Assembly (NCBI RefSeq): GCF_903915725.1
Contig: NZ_CAIWTY010000067.1
Span: 1-58,324, forward strand
Reading direction: 5' to 3'
DNA from: an uncultured Rhodopila sp.
Lineage (GTDB): Bacteria; Pseudomonadota; Alphaproteobacteria; Acetobacterales; Acetobacteraceae
DNA: 58,324 nt
Part shown: one piece after another, positions 17,856 through 27,050 of the stretch
Layout: every line of letters starts with the position of its first letter
Position numbering within the stretch: the first letter of the stretch is position 1
Notes under the pieces: generated by a model
What the model saw: the letters and a program-made list of their open reading frames with translations, nothing else
What the model was told of the DNA's origin: nothing
Database searches by the model: none
Position numbers and translations under genes: made by a program

Positions 17856-18830
17856 TCACCCCGAGGTCAGTCGCTTCTCCCGCGCTTCAACCAGAAGGCA
17901 CAAGATCTCGAACAGCACTGATGCTGCGTTGAACGAGGTCAGCGTGCCGGTATCGAACGGCGGCGCCACCTCCACCACGTCGCCGCCGACGAAGTCGATG
18001 CCGCGTAATTCGCGCAGCAGCCGCAGCGCCTGCAACGCGGTCAGCCCGCCGGCCTCCGGCGTTCCTGTGCCGGGCGCCTCGCTCGGGTCGAGGCTGTCGA
18101 TGTCGAATGACAGATAGACCGGGCCGGCGCCGGTGACGCGGCGGGCCTCCTCGGCGGCATAGCGCCAGCCGCGATCGTCAAATTCATCCATCGGCAGCAC
18201 CCGCATGCCGCTGCGCTGGCTGAAACCCCACATGTCCGGATCGTTGGTGGTGCCGCGAATGCCGATCTGGATGACGCGAAGGGGGTCGAGGAGGTTTTCC
18301 TCGACAGCGCGGCGGAACGGGGCGCCGTGATGGAAGCGCGACCCCATGTAGTCGTCCCCCGTATCGCAATGCGCATCGATGTGCACCATCCCCACCGGCC
18401 CGTCCGCCGCCACAGCGCGGAGGATGGGCAGGCTGATGGAATGGTCGCCGCCAACGGATAACGGCACGATGCCGGCGGCGGTGACAGTACGGTAGTACGA
18501 CTCGATCTCCTGGTGAGCATTCGTCAGTTCATACGGCTGCTCGATCCAGCAATCGCCGAGGTCCCGCACCCTGGCGCTGGCAAACGGCGCAACCCGCGTG
18601 GCGGCATTGATCCGGCGCAGCAACGTGGATTGCTCGCGCACCCCGCGCGGGCCGTGCCGCGTACCGGAGCGGTGCGTGACACCGCCGTCGAACGGCACGC
18701 CGATGATGCCGATGTCCGCGTCATCGGTCGAAAGAGCCAACGGCGTCCGGAAGAACGAGGCAATGCCGGTATAGCGCGGGAGCGCCTGCGGGTCCCGGAA
18801 GTCATCATATATCCGCGGTTGCTTGATCAT
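17856..18830 (-). CDS. Agmatinase/arginase-family ureohydrolase
   Basis: A 324-residue ureohydrolase with the full binuclear manganese site: GGDHS (His near 130), DAHCD (near 151-155) and SFDIDSLDPSEAPGTGTPE (near 240-258), the last being the family's C-terminal signature. These enzymes cleave a guanidino group to release urea; agmatine, guanidinobutyrate or guanidinopropionate are possible substrates. The long N-terminus with YTGIASFFR is typical of agmatinase-like proteins of soil proteobacteria. The adjacent DUF1345 and M20 genes point the same way but are separated by 86 bases, so co-transcription is uncertain. Confidence 0.9.
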   Translation of the reverse strand: MIKQPRIYDDFRDPQALPRYTGIASFFRTPLALSTDDADIGIIGVPFDGGVTHRSGTRHGPRGVREQSTLLRRINAATRVAPFASARVRDLGDCWIEQPYELTNAHQEIESYYRTVTAAGIVPLSVGGDHSISLPILRAVAADGPVGMVHIDAHCDTGDDYMGSRFHHGAPFRRAVEENLLDPLRVIQIGIRGTTNDPDMWGFSQRSGMRVLPMDEFDDRGWRYAAEEARRVTGAGPVYLSFDIDSLDPSEAPGTGTPEAGGLTALQALRLLRELRGIDFVGGDVVEVAPPFDTGTLTSFNAASVLFEILCLLVEAREKRLTSG

Positions 18831-18916
18831 CCGTCAGGCTGCTCCTCTGCGTTACGGACAGAAGGTTGTGCCCGCGGCGCGGGCGGCAAGCGGTTTCTTC
18901 CGGGAAGCGCCTCCGG

Positions 18917-19570
18917 TCACCCCATCATTCCCGCGGCGATGTTGACCGTGAACGCCACGATGACCGTGTTGAACAGGAAGCTCAGCAGCCCGTGCAGCGC
19001 GGCCACGCGACGCAGCTTGCGGCTGGTGATCTGGACGTCGGACACCTGGAACGTCATCCCCAGCACCAGGGAAAAATACAGGAAGTCCAGGTAATCGGGG
19101 CGCGTCTCTCCCGGGAATTCCAGGCCGCCGTCGACACAGGGGCCGCCCAAATCGTCCGCATAGAACTCGTGCGCATAGCGAAACGCGAAGGTTACGTGGG
19201 TCACCAGCCAGGACATGAACAGCGTGACGGCCATCAGCGTCACCTGCAGTCCGCGAGCGGCATCGGATGCTCGCTTGATGGCGGAAAACTCACTGCTGAC
19301 GGCGACGAAACTGACGAGCACTACGGCCAGTGTCAGCCAGAAGATTGTCCACTCGCCTTCCTCCTGCGCCTCCGCCCGCGCCGGCATCCGATCGGCCGTT
19401 GTCGTTGCGAACAAAAACCCGGCCACGCCGAGAAACACCAGCACGCCGGCATCCCAGGCCAGCAGGCCCCGCGTCGTCGGCGACAGCGCGGCCGGCAGCC
19501 ACGGCCACACCGCCGCTCCGGTCAGGACTCCCGTCACTGTACCGGGCCGTGCCCGAATCGAACGCCACAT
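18917..19570 (-). CDS. DUF1345 inner-membrane protein
   Basis: A 217-residue membrane protein with about five hydrophobic segments (near 12-32, 38-55, 70-95, 108-130 and 190-212). It carries the loop PDYLDFLYFSLVLGMTFQVSD, which marks the DUF1345 family. Function unknown. It lies 3 bases downstream of the M20 peptidase gene, so they form an operon. Confidence 0.85.
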   Translation of the reverse strand: MWRSIRARPGTVTGVLTGAAVWPWLPAALSPTTRGLLAWDAGVLVFLGVAGFLFATTTADRMPARAEAQEEGEWTIFWLTLAVVLVSFVAVSSEFSAIKRASDAARGLQVTLMAVTLFMSWLVTHVTFAFRYAHEFYADDLGGPCVDGGLEFPGETRPDYLDFLYFSLVLGMTFQVSDVQITSRKLRRVAALHGLLSFLFNTVIVAFTVNIAAGMMG

Positions 19571-19573
19571 CGC

Positions 19574-20704
19574 TCAGACCAAGGTCGCCAGCAACCCGGC
19601 CATCAGCTTGCCGCGATACACCAGGCTGTCGACCTCGATATGCTCGTTCAGCGTGTGCGCCCCTGCCCCGGCAACGCCCAGCCCGTCCAACGTCGGCACG
19701 CCCATTGCGCCGGTGAAATTGCCGTCCGAGCCGCCGCCCGAGCTTTGCGCGCTGATGTCCGCTCCCAGGCGCCGGGCGACCTGCCGCGCCGCCTCATACA
19801 GCGCCAGGCCGCCCGCATCCGGTTCCCAGACCGGCCGGGTGACGCCGCGTGTCACTTTGAACTGGACCTCGTTCGACGACGGGCGCAAATCCAGCATCGC
19901 GGCGACGCCGCGGTCCAGATCCTCCTGCCGCTTGGCCATCGACAGCGCCTCACCGGTGCAGGTTGTGCTGACACAATTGACCCACTGGCCGCCATGGATT
20001 CGGCCGACACTGAACGTGCAGCTTTCCGTCGTCATATCCTCGATTTCAATCAGCTTCCGCGCCATCTCGCGAATAGCCGATCGGCCGGCGCCAGGGGAGG
20101 ATCCGGCGTGGCTCGGACGGCCGGTCGCCTCCAGGTCGAAGCGGGCGATGGCGTAACGGCCGGTCACCACCCCGCCGCCGGGCCGGGCCGGTTCGGGGAT
20201 CAGCACATAGGCGTGGCGCGACGCCTCCGCCTCGATCAGGTCGCGGGTGGAGGGCGAGCCGACTTCCTCGTCGCTGGTGAGCAGCACGGTAACGGGCAGG
20301 TCGGGGTGGACGCCGGCACGCTGGAGCTGGCGGATCGCCTCCAGCGCGATGTAGTTGCCGGCTTTCATGTCCAGGATGCCCGGGCCGAAAGCAAGGTTGC
20401 CGTCACGGCGAAACGGCAATGCGGCGAGAGTGCCGACAGGATGGACGGTATCGAGGTGCCCCATCACGAGAATGCCCGGCACGTTCGGGGTGGCGTGCGG
20501 GACGCTGGCCCGGACGCAGTCGCCGAACCCCTGGCGGCCGGCGATCCGCTCGATCCGGGCGCCGGCCAGAACCAAATCGCGGCATGCTATATCCATCATG
20601 CGGTTGACCGCGGCGGCGTCGTAGGTCGGACTTTCGCACTCCACCCAACTGCGCAGTCCGGCCAGCATGGCATCGGCTTCGAAGGGCAGCGCGTTCGGGT
20701 CCAT
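19574..20704 (-). CDS. M20-family metallopeptidase (carboxypeptidase G2-like)
   Basis: A 376-residue zinc peptidase. Ligand motifs are visible in order: GHLDTVHP (near 80), GPGILDMKAGN (near 107-117), TSDEEVGSPS (catalytic Glu and zinc Glu, near 141-150), IPEPA and the C-terminal GAHTLNEHIEV that supplies the last His. The lid/dimerisation domain lies between about 175 and 290. The arrangement fits glutamate carboxypeptidases and ArgE/DapE relatives. It is cytoplasmic (no signal peptide) and coupled with the DUF1345 gene. Substrate uncertain. Confidence 0.88.
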   Translation of the reverse strand: MDPNALPFEADAMLAGLRSWVECESPTYDAAAVNRMMDIACRDLVLAGARIERIAGRQGFGDCVRASVPHATPNVPGILVMGHLDTVHPVGTLAALPFRRDGNLAFGPGILDMKAGNYIALEAIRQLQRAGVHPDLPVTVLLTSDEEVGSPSTRDLIEAEASRHAYVLIPEPARPGGGVVTGRYAIARFDLEATGRPSHAGSSPGAGRSAIREMARKLIEIEDMTTESCTFSVGRIHGGQWVNCVSTTCTGEALSMAKRQEDLDRGVAAMLDLRPSSNEVQFKVTRGVTRPVWEPDAGGLALYEAARQVARRLGADISAQSSGGGSDGNFTGAMGVPTLDGLGVAGAGAHTLNEHIEVDSLVYRGKLMAGLLATLV

Positions 20705-20793
20705 GCCGCGGGTTCTCCTGTCGGTGAACCAACGATGCCACGGTCAGGGCGGATTCGCGAGCCTAAGACGTCCTCGCTCCGCCGCAGGACTGC

Positions 20794-22203
20794 TCAGCCG
20801 GGCTTGCCTCCGCGCAGGCTGGGCAGGTTGAACGGCTTGGCCGCCAATGCCAGGCTGCGAGGGCTGCTTCTGAGCTGCTGCAACGCGAGCGCCGGGAATC
20901 GCGTTCTGAAGCGGCTGCGCTGTCGCACCGGCTCGTAGCCCTTGAAGCCTGCTATAGCGATCACGAAGGCGGCTTCGACAAACAGATCGTTGCTCCATAC
21001 TCCAAGCGAGTTAGCGGTCGAGTCGATCACCAGAGATGAGCCAATCAGCAGCCAACCATTCAGGGAGTTGGCATGGCGCCCGAGATGCAGCAGAAAGCCG
21101 ATGAACAAGATGACAAACAGCGTGAAGCCGAAAACCCCGAGGTCGAGCAAGATCAATATCCAGCAATTTTCGATATCGGTGCCCTTCCCACCCAAACCGA
21201 TTTGATACTTCATCGCGGCCAACTGTTCCTTGGAGATGCCGAACATCCAGTCTCTCATCGACAGATGACGAAAAACCTCCCATTGCGTGACCCGCACCTC
21301 GGCGCTACCGTCATAATACAGGTTGTGTATAATACGATCGGCGATCGTCGTTTCCGTTACAATCACTGTTATGAAAATCGGTAAAATAACAGCCGCCAAC
21401 CCGATGGCCATCAGGAAATCCGAGCTAAGCTTACGCTTCACCAGCCCGGCCACCAATCCGTAGATGGCCATGACAGCGGAGACGGCGACGGTAACACCCA
21501 GCGCGGTGCGGCCCCCATAGGCCAGCAGACCCAAAACGAACAGGCCAAAGACCGGCGCAGCAATGAGCATTCGCAGGCGCATGCCGTAGAGCAGAAAGAC
21601 CCCCATCGACGTCACCAGCGACGCGGTGAGCGGGTGGATATAAAATGCATGGGCACGAAAATCCTCGACCAACTCATCGGACGCGTCCGCGGCATCCGGG
21701 TCGAAAACCAACGGGAACAATTCGGTCTGCGCCACGCTCTCATACAGCGCGAGGAAGATGTTCAGGGCGACAAGAGCGATCAGGATACCAGCCAGCAGGC
21801 GCTTCTGCTTTGCGGTCGCGGGTTCCAGCAACAACGCGAGAATACCGGCGGACCAAAAGGTCTCGATAAACACCGTCGCGCCGCTGAGGCCGTTGAAATA
21901 GACCGCATACAGCATCACCAACGGGATGCCGAAAACGAACATCACAAGACCTGGCGCGTCGCGCAGCCGATGATGGAGCGGTATGATGCCGCGAGCAACG
22001 CCGTATACGGCGCAAACCGCGAGAAACATCGTCGCGGGGTGCACCTTGGCGGGATAGCCCAGGGTGCTGCTCAATACGTGGGTCGACAAGGTTAGCTGCA
22101 TGACGACCGCCAACACGCAGCACCAGAACAACCCGGTCTCGCCCGTGCCTCGCCTGGCCGCACCTACCGGCATTGGTGCGAGTATGCGCAAGCGACCATC
22201 CAT
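20794..22203 (-). CDS. O-antigen ligase/polymerase-like membrane protein
   Basis: A 469-residue protein with about ten to twelve membrane segments and a large central loop containing the R-x-x-Q-W-E-V-F motif, as in Wzy polymerases and WaaL ligases. These join or polymerise lipid-linked glycans on the periplasmic face. I set the start at the ATG at 22203, two bases after the stop of the acyltransferase gene; the open frame extends upstream inside that gene but the extension is not membrane-like. The pair suggests a small exopolysaccharide or O-antigen module. No glycosyltransferases are nearby, so it is incomplete in this window. Confidence 0.75.
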   Translation of the reverse strand: MDGRLRILAPMPVGAARRGTGETGLFWCCVLAVVMQLTLSTHVLSSTLGYPAKVHPATMFLAVCAVYGVARGIIPLHHRLRDAPGLVMFVFGIPLVMLYAVYFNGLSGATVFIETFWSAGILALLLEPATAKQKRLLAGILIALVALNIFLALYESVAQTELFPLVFDPDAADASDELVEDFRAHAFYIHPLTASLVTSMGVFLLYGMRLRMLIAAPVFGLFVLGLLAYGGRTALGVTVAVSAVMAIYGLVAGLVKRKLSSDFLMAIGLAAVILPIFITVIVTETTIADRIIHNLYYDGSAEVRVTQWEVFRHLSMRDWMFGISKEQLAAMKYQIGLGGKGTDIENCWILILLDLGVFGFTLFVILFIGFLLHLGRHANSLNGWLLIGSSLVIDSTANSLGVWSNDLFVEAAFVIAIAGFKGYEPVRQRSRFRTRFPALALQQLRSSPRSLALAAKPFNLPSLRGGKPG

Positions 22204-22205
22204 GA

Positions 22206-23345
22206 TTATGTTCCCACTTTGGAAAGCACTCGTTCGCCGACCGCATCGGGCAGGATCGGCGACCGCGACGACTGCAAGCGCTTCCGCAACGACATGAACG
22301 GCTGTTCGACGCCATAATATGAGATGGTTGCAACAACCAGCGTCATGACGACATTGGCCGTCACGCTCAACCAAGGCGTCGCCACTACGCCTCTCAATAC
22401 GGAGGAGACGCCTTCATGCCAAATATAAATTGAGTAGCTGAGCCGGCCGATCCATACCAGGATAGTGGTGTTCAGTATAGATTGGACGATAGGGACCCTG
22501 TTGCTGAATAATACCCCGGCCGTCAGCACGTCGATCGAACATCCCAACAGCGAATAGCGGAGTGTTTCGCGAAACCATAGATTATGCGCGGCCAGGCACG
22601 CGGCCAGCACGGCCAGGGCGACGGCCGAGCACGCAGGATGGGCCAGCCGCACCAGAATGCGGCGTCCCCGATCGGTCTGGCAGGCCAGCGCCAGGATCAC
22701 CCCATACCCTATCGAATCGAGCCGGTATTGCGATTCCGCATAAAACGTCAGACTGGCGAGGTATTCCGGGTGCAGGCTCGCCACTGTCAGCCGCAGCACC
22801 AGACAGGCGGCGCAGAGTCCGGCCAGCAACCATGTCAGGCGAACCGGGTTGCCCCGAAGCAGAACAACCGCGACTGGAAAGAGGATGTAGAAATGCTCCT
22901 CAACCGACAGGGACCAGAACGGGCCGAACGGCATATCCTGCGGAATCTTATGAAAATCGAGATAGACATAAAGATAGTTGGCGAAGTAGGCCAGTGCGGA
23001 GGTTGGCTCCAGCAGGTTCCACCGCCGCCCCAGCGCCATGTAGACTCCGGTAACGCAAAGCGTGAAAACAATGATAACCGGATACAACCGGATAATGCGC
23101 CGAAGGTAGAACCGGGACAGCGAGATGCGGCCGGAGAGATTGAATTCCGCAAGCAATAACCTCGTAATCAGGAAGCCACTGATTACGAAAAAGACATAGA
23201 CCCCGAGTCCGCCGGGGAATTGCTCCGACGAAATGAAATGTGCTGCAAGGACCAACAGGATGCTGACAGCCCGCATGCCGTCGAGGCTGGGTATCGAACC
23301 AGCCCTGGCGGACATCTGATCGAAAGAAATATATCGTCGCCGCAT
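22206..23345 (-). CDS. Acyltransferase 3 family (OafA/NodX-like)
   Basis: A 379-residue integral membrane O-acyltransferase. The N-terminal hallmark SLDGMRAVSILLVLAAHF contains the R and H of the family's active region; GVYVFFVISGFLITRLL and FWSLSVEEHFYILFP follow. About ten membrane helices. It transfers acetyl or similar groups to polysaccharides or lipids. It is the first gene of a tight operon with the ligase/polymerase-like gene (2-base gap). Confidence 0.9.
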   Translation of the reverse strand: MRRRYISFDQMSARAGSIPSLDGMRAVSILLVLAAHFISSEQFPGGLGVYVFFVISGFLITRLLLAEFNLSGRISLSRFYLRRIIRLYPVIIVFTLCVTGVYMALGRRWNLLEPTSALAYFANYLYVYLDFHKIPQDMPFGPFWSLSVEEHFYILFPVAVVLLRGNPVRLTWLLAGLCAACLVLRLTVASLHPEYLASLTFYAESQYRLDSIGYGVILALACQTDRGRRILVRLAHPACSAVALAVLAACLAAHNLWFRETLRYSLLGCSIDVLTAGVLFSNRVPIVQSILNTTILVWIGRLSYSIYIWHEGVSSVLRGVVATPWLSVTANVVMTLVVATISYYGVEQPFMSLRKRLQSSRSPILPDAVGERVLSKVGT

Positions 23346-23540
23346 CGTCGATGGTCCAGAAGTTTCGCCGCAGCGCTCGACGGATTATTGTTCGCCTTGA
23401 ATGTCAAATCCAGACGCAAACCGGAAGGATGGACCGCAACGCCCGAACGCAACGGTCAACTAAACGTGATACGTTGAATGCTCGTAATAAATTTGCCAAA
23501 TTCGACCGCAATTTTGTTCCGGCAGCCATAGGAGGTCTCG

Positions 23541-24359
23541 TTGTCTCAATCACCCGCCCGGCCCGACTCCGCGCCTGGCCTGTCGTTCCGCCTGTGGTTA
23601 GCCCTCGGCGGCATCATGCTCATGACCGCTGCATCACCAGTCGATTTTACCACCTCGCCCGGTTCTCAGACGCGCGAACCCTGGTGGCAGGAGCGCTTCC
23701 TGGAGAAGCAGGCCGAACTGCACCGGCAACCGGTCAGGTTGATCTTCCTCGGCGATTCGATCATCCACAGCTTCGAATGGGACCCGCGCACGCCGCTCTG
23801 GGACCATTGGTATGGCGGCCGCGGCGCCGTCAATCTCGGCTTCAACGGCGATATCACCACGGACGTCATCTGGCGGGTCCGCCACGGGGAATTGGATGGC
23901 CTGTCACCCGCTCTGGCCGTCATCCTCATCGGCACCAACGATCTCGGCAAACCGCCGGGTCAGGTTGCCGCCGCCATCGAGGAACTCGTCCGGCTCGTCC
24001 ACGGCCGCTTGCCCGGCACCACGATCCTGGTCCTGGGCATCCTGCCCAGCGGCAAGCCGGAGCGCGAACAATCCGCCACCAGACAGATCAACGCCAGCTT
24101 GGCGGCGCTTTATTCGCAGCAAGGCTCCATCGCACGGTACCAGGACGTATCCTGCGTGTTTCTGCGTCACGGCCGGCTGAATGCTACCTTGTTCCGGGAG
24201 CCTGACGTGCCCGGCGTCACCTCTCCGCTTCACCCGACACCGCGCGGCCTCGATCTTCTCGCTGCCGCGATAGAACCGACGGTCGCCGCCGCGCTCGGCG
24301 ACCGGATCAGGGCGGCGTCGGATGGCCCCGGGGACACCGATTGCCGCAGCGATCAATAG
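23541..24359 (+). CDS. SGNH/GDSL hydrolase
   Basis: A 272-residue esterase-fold protein: block I IFLGDSIIHSF supplies the nucleophile Ser, followed by NLGFNGDITTD (block II Gly), LIGTNDLG (block III Asn) and a C-terminal HPTPRGLDLLA with the catalytic His (block V). The start is a TTG at 23541 with a perfect GGAGG at 23531-23535. A hydrophobic stretch near residues 17-32 may anchor or export it. Divergent from the polysaccharide pair, it could deacetylate glycans, but that is inferred from location alone. Confidence 0.87.
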   Translation: MSQSPARPDSAPGLSFRLWLALGGIMLMTAASPVDFTTSPGSQTREPWWQERFLEKQAELHRQPVRLIFLGDSIIHSFEWDPRTPLWDHWYGGRGAVNLGFNGDITTDVIWRVRHGELDGLSPALAVILIGTNDLGKPPGQVAAAIEELVRLVHGRLPGTTILVLGILPSGKPEREQSATRQINASLAALYSQQGSIARYQDVSCVFLRHGRLNATLFREPDVPGVTSPLHPTPRGLDLLAAAIEPTVAAALGDRIRAASDGPGDTDCRSDQ

Positions 24360-24375
24360 GCACGGGCCGCCCCGG

Positions 24376-25299
24376 TCACGGCAGCGACGCCAGCCGATGC
24401 CCCAGAAAGGCAAAGAACCCGTCGGCATCCAGCGTCTCCAGCACTGTCGCGTTGAGCCGATCGGCGGTGCGGCCCGGGGGGTCGAACAGGGTGCGGCCCC
24501 GGTTTGGTCCCGGCCCGAGGTCCACGCGCACCGAACAGGGCCGCGCGGTGAACAGGTCCGGGCGGATCAGCCAGGCCACCGCGCAAGGGTCGTGCAGCGG
24601 CGCGCCCTGGCCGCCGAGCCGCGGAGACGGCGGCACGCTGGCCTGGATGTCGCAGGCCGCTTGCAGGCAGCGTCCGCGGCCGAGGGCGCGCCATGCCGCG
24701 ATGCGCGCCGGGGTCACCAAGGCCTGCGCCGTCAGGTCCAGGGTCGCGAACACCACGGGGCAGCCCGAGTCCAGCAGGATGGACAGGGCCTCCGGGTCGC
24801 TCCAGGCGTTGAATTCGGCGGCTGGGGTGACGTTGCCTTCCGCCCTGGCGCCGCTCATGAGCACGATGCGGGCGACCTTCGCTGCCAAATCCGGTTCGGT
24901 GGTCAGCGCGATCGCCAGGTTGGTGGCGGGGCCGATGCCAATCAGGGTGACCGGTTCGGCCGCATCGCGCAGCAGGCGGCGGATGACGTCGGCCGCCAGC
25001 CCGGGCGCCGCCGGGCCGCCGGGAGGCAGCTTGACCCCGCCGAGGCCCTCATCCCCATGCACGGTCGGCTCGCTCTTGAACCGCCCCAGCAACGGCCGAT
25101 CGGCTCCGGCATGAACGGGGGCGGGGGAGACGGCGAGGGCAGTCAGCGCGAGCGCGTTGGGCAGCGTGCAGTGCAGCCCGGCATTGCCGCCGACGACCGT
25201 AACGGCCAGCACCGATAGTTCCGGTGAGGCGAAGGCCAGCAGCAGCGCTACCGCGTCGTCCGTCCCCGGGTCGCAGTCGATGATCACAGGGATTGGCAT
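24376..25299 (-). CDS. Inosine-uridine-type nucleoside hydrolase
   Basis: A 307-residue nucleoside N-ribohydrolase. The N-terminal calcium-binding cluster DCDPGTDDA (8-16) is diagnostic. A VVGGNAGL segment and the HDPCAVAWL-like stretch (here L-H-D-P-C-A-V, near 235) supply other calcium ligands. It cleaves the N-glycosidic bond of ribonucleosides for purine/pyrimidine salvage. It lies 55 bases downstream of the acyl-CoA ligase in the same direction, with no functional link evident. Confidence 0.9.
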   Translation of the reverse strand: MPIPVIIDCDPGTDDAVALLLAFASPELSVLAVTVVGGNAGLHCTLPNALALTALAVSPAPVHAGADRPLLGRFKSEPTVHGDEGLGGVKLPPGGPAAPGLAADVIRRLLRDAAEPVTLIGIGPATNLAIALTTEPDLAAKVARIVLMSGARAEGNVTPAAEFNAWSDPEALSILLDSGCPVVFATLDLTAQALVTPARIAAWRALGRGRCLQAACDIQASVPPSPRLGGQGAPLHDPCAVAWLIRPDLFTARPCSVRVDLGPGPNRGRTLFDPPGRTADRLNATVLETLDADGFFAFLGHRLASLP

Positions 25300-25354
25300 T
25301 GGCTACTCTTCACAGGCTGGCTTACCCGTTGCAGCAACGGCCCCGTATCGGCCC

Positions 25355-26995
25355 CTACCCGCCCGCCGGGACATGGTTGCCATACCGCGCCCGCAACTCC
25401 GTCTTCAGCAGCTTGCCCGTCGCCGTATGCGGCAGGCTCTCGACGAACAGCACATCATCGGGCATCCACCACCTGGCGATGCGCGTCGACAGGAAATCCA
25501 AAATTCCCGCCCTCGTCGGCTCCCGGCCCTCTTTCGCATGCACCAGCAGCAGCGGACGCTCCTGCCAGACCGGATGCGGAATGGCGATGACAGCCGCCTC
25601 GAACACGTCCGGATGCGATACGGTCAGGTTTTCGATCTCGATCGAGGAAATCCATTCCCCGCCCGATTTGATAATGTCCTTCAGCCGATCCGTCAGTTGC
25701 ACGTAGCCGTCCGGATCGATCGTCGCGGCATCGCCCGTGCTGAACCAGCCCTGCGCATCCAGGACCTGGCCGCCCTCATTCTTGAAATACCCCGAGATCA
25801 CCCAATTCCCCCGCACCTTCAATTCGCCAACCGATCGGCCGTCATGCGGCAGCTTCCCGCCGTCGGCATCGACCAGTTTCAATTCGACACCGTAGACCTG
25901 ACGCCCCTGATTCACCTGCATATCGACAACTGTTTCCGGCGCCGCATCGGCGTGCTTCGCCAGCGGAGACCCCGCTGTGACCAGCGGGCTGGTTTCCGTC
26001 ATGCCCCAGGCATGCAGCAAGAATACGCCCAGCCAGTCACGGAACTTCTCGATCATCGCGCGCGGCGGCGCGGTGCCGCCGGCGAACACCCGCTGTAGTT
26101 TCAACCCGGACAGATCGATCGTGTCTCGCTGCGGTTCCAGCCACGCGAGAAAATTCAGCCACACCGTCGGAATGCCGCCGGCGGCGGTGCAACCCTCCTG
26201 TTGCAGCAGCAGAAAGATGCTCTCCGGATCGAGCCGAGGCCCCGGCAGCACCAGTTTCGCGCCGCACATCGCCGCGGCGAACGGAATGCTCCAGGCATTG
26301 GCATGGAACAGTGGCACCACCGTCAGGATCGTATCGCGCGCGGAAAACGCCAGCGAATCCGCCGCGCAGGCGGCGAATGCGTGCAGCACCGTCGATCGGT
26401 GCGAATACAGCACGCCTTTGGGATTGCCGGTCGTGCCCGAGGTATAGCACAGCGTCGAAGCCGTATTCTCGTCAAATACCGGCCATTCCGCCGCCGGCTC
26501 GGCCGCGGCGATCAGGTCTTCGTAGCACAGCAGCCCGTCAACCTTCACCGCCGGCAGGCTGTCCGCCTCGCACAGCGCCACCCAGCCGCGCACATGCGGC
26601 AGCAACGGCGCAAGTTGCTCGACCAGCGGCACGAACACCGGGTCGAAAAACACACACCCGTCTTCGGCATGATTGATGATGTATTGGATCTGCTCGGGGA
26701 ACAGGCGCGGATTGACCGTGTGCAGGATGCGGCCGGAACCTGTTACGCCGTAATACAGTTCCAGATGCCGGAAACTGTTCCAGGCAAGCGTGGCGACCGG
26801 CTGGCCGAACCTCACATCCAGCATGTCCAACGCCTGCCCTACCCGCCTGGCCCGTTCCGCGACGGCCGCGTAGGTAGAGCGATGGATGACGCCCTCCGGA
26901 TCGCGCGAAACGATCTCGCGCCCGCCATGCTGCGATGCGGCGTAATCCACCAGCGTGGATATCAGCAGCGGACGGGTCTGCATCAGGCCGAGCAT
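25355..26995 (-). CDS. Long/medium-chain acyl-CoA ligase (AMP-forming)
   Basis: A 546-residue adenylate-forming enzyme. The AMP-binding loop YTSGTTGNPKGV is near 181-192; the A5 region GWGMTETSP appears as A-W-G-M-T-E-T-S-P near 330; STGDAATID is near 419; DRLKDIIKSGGEWIS (hinge) is near 433-447; the C-terminal TATGKLLKTEL holds the catalytic Lys. It activates a carboxylic acid to acyl-CoA through an acyl-AMP. The length and the fit to the FadD/medium-chain group suggest fatty acids. A signature of the alphaproteobacterial paralog group is the N-terminal MLGLMQTRPLLISTL. Confidence 0.92.
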   Translation of the reverse strand: MLGLMQTRPLLISTLVDYAASQHGGREIVSRDPEGVIHRSTYAAVAERARRVGQALDMLDVRFGQPVATLAWNSFRHLELYYGVTGSGRILHTVNPRLFPEQIQYIINHAEDGCVFFDPVFVPLVEQLAPLLPHVRGWVALCEADSLPAVKVDGLLCYEDLIAAAEPAAEWPVFDENTASTLCYTSGTTGNPKGVLYSHRSTVLHAFAACAADSLAFSARDTILTVVPLFHANAWSIPFAAAMCGAKLVLPGPRLDPESIFLLLQQEGCTAAGGIPTVWLNFLAWLEPQRDTIDLSGLKLQRVFAGGTAPPRAMIEKFRDWLGVFLLHAWGMTETSPLVTAGSPLAKHADAAPETVVDMQVNQGRQVYGVELKLVDADGGKLPHDGRSVGELKVRGNWVISGYFKNEGGQVLDAQGWFSTGDAATIDPDGYVQLTDRLKDIIKSGGEWISSIEIENLTVSHPDVFEAAVIAIPHPVWQERPLLLVHAKEGREPTRAGILDFLSTRIARWWMPDDVLFVESLPHTATGKLLKTELRARYGNHVPAGG

Positions 26996-27050
26996 CCGGT
27001 AACCTCCCTGTTTTGCTTGCAGGCAGGCTACTGTCTTGTATCAGTCCGCC

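Noticed and set aside
18866..20938. 690-codon frame opposite DUF1345 and the M20 peptidase
   Set aside because: It spans two real genes on the other strand and is low-complexity Arg/Gln/His. No ribosome binding site.
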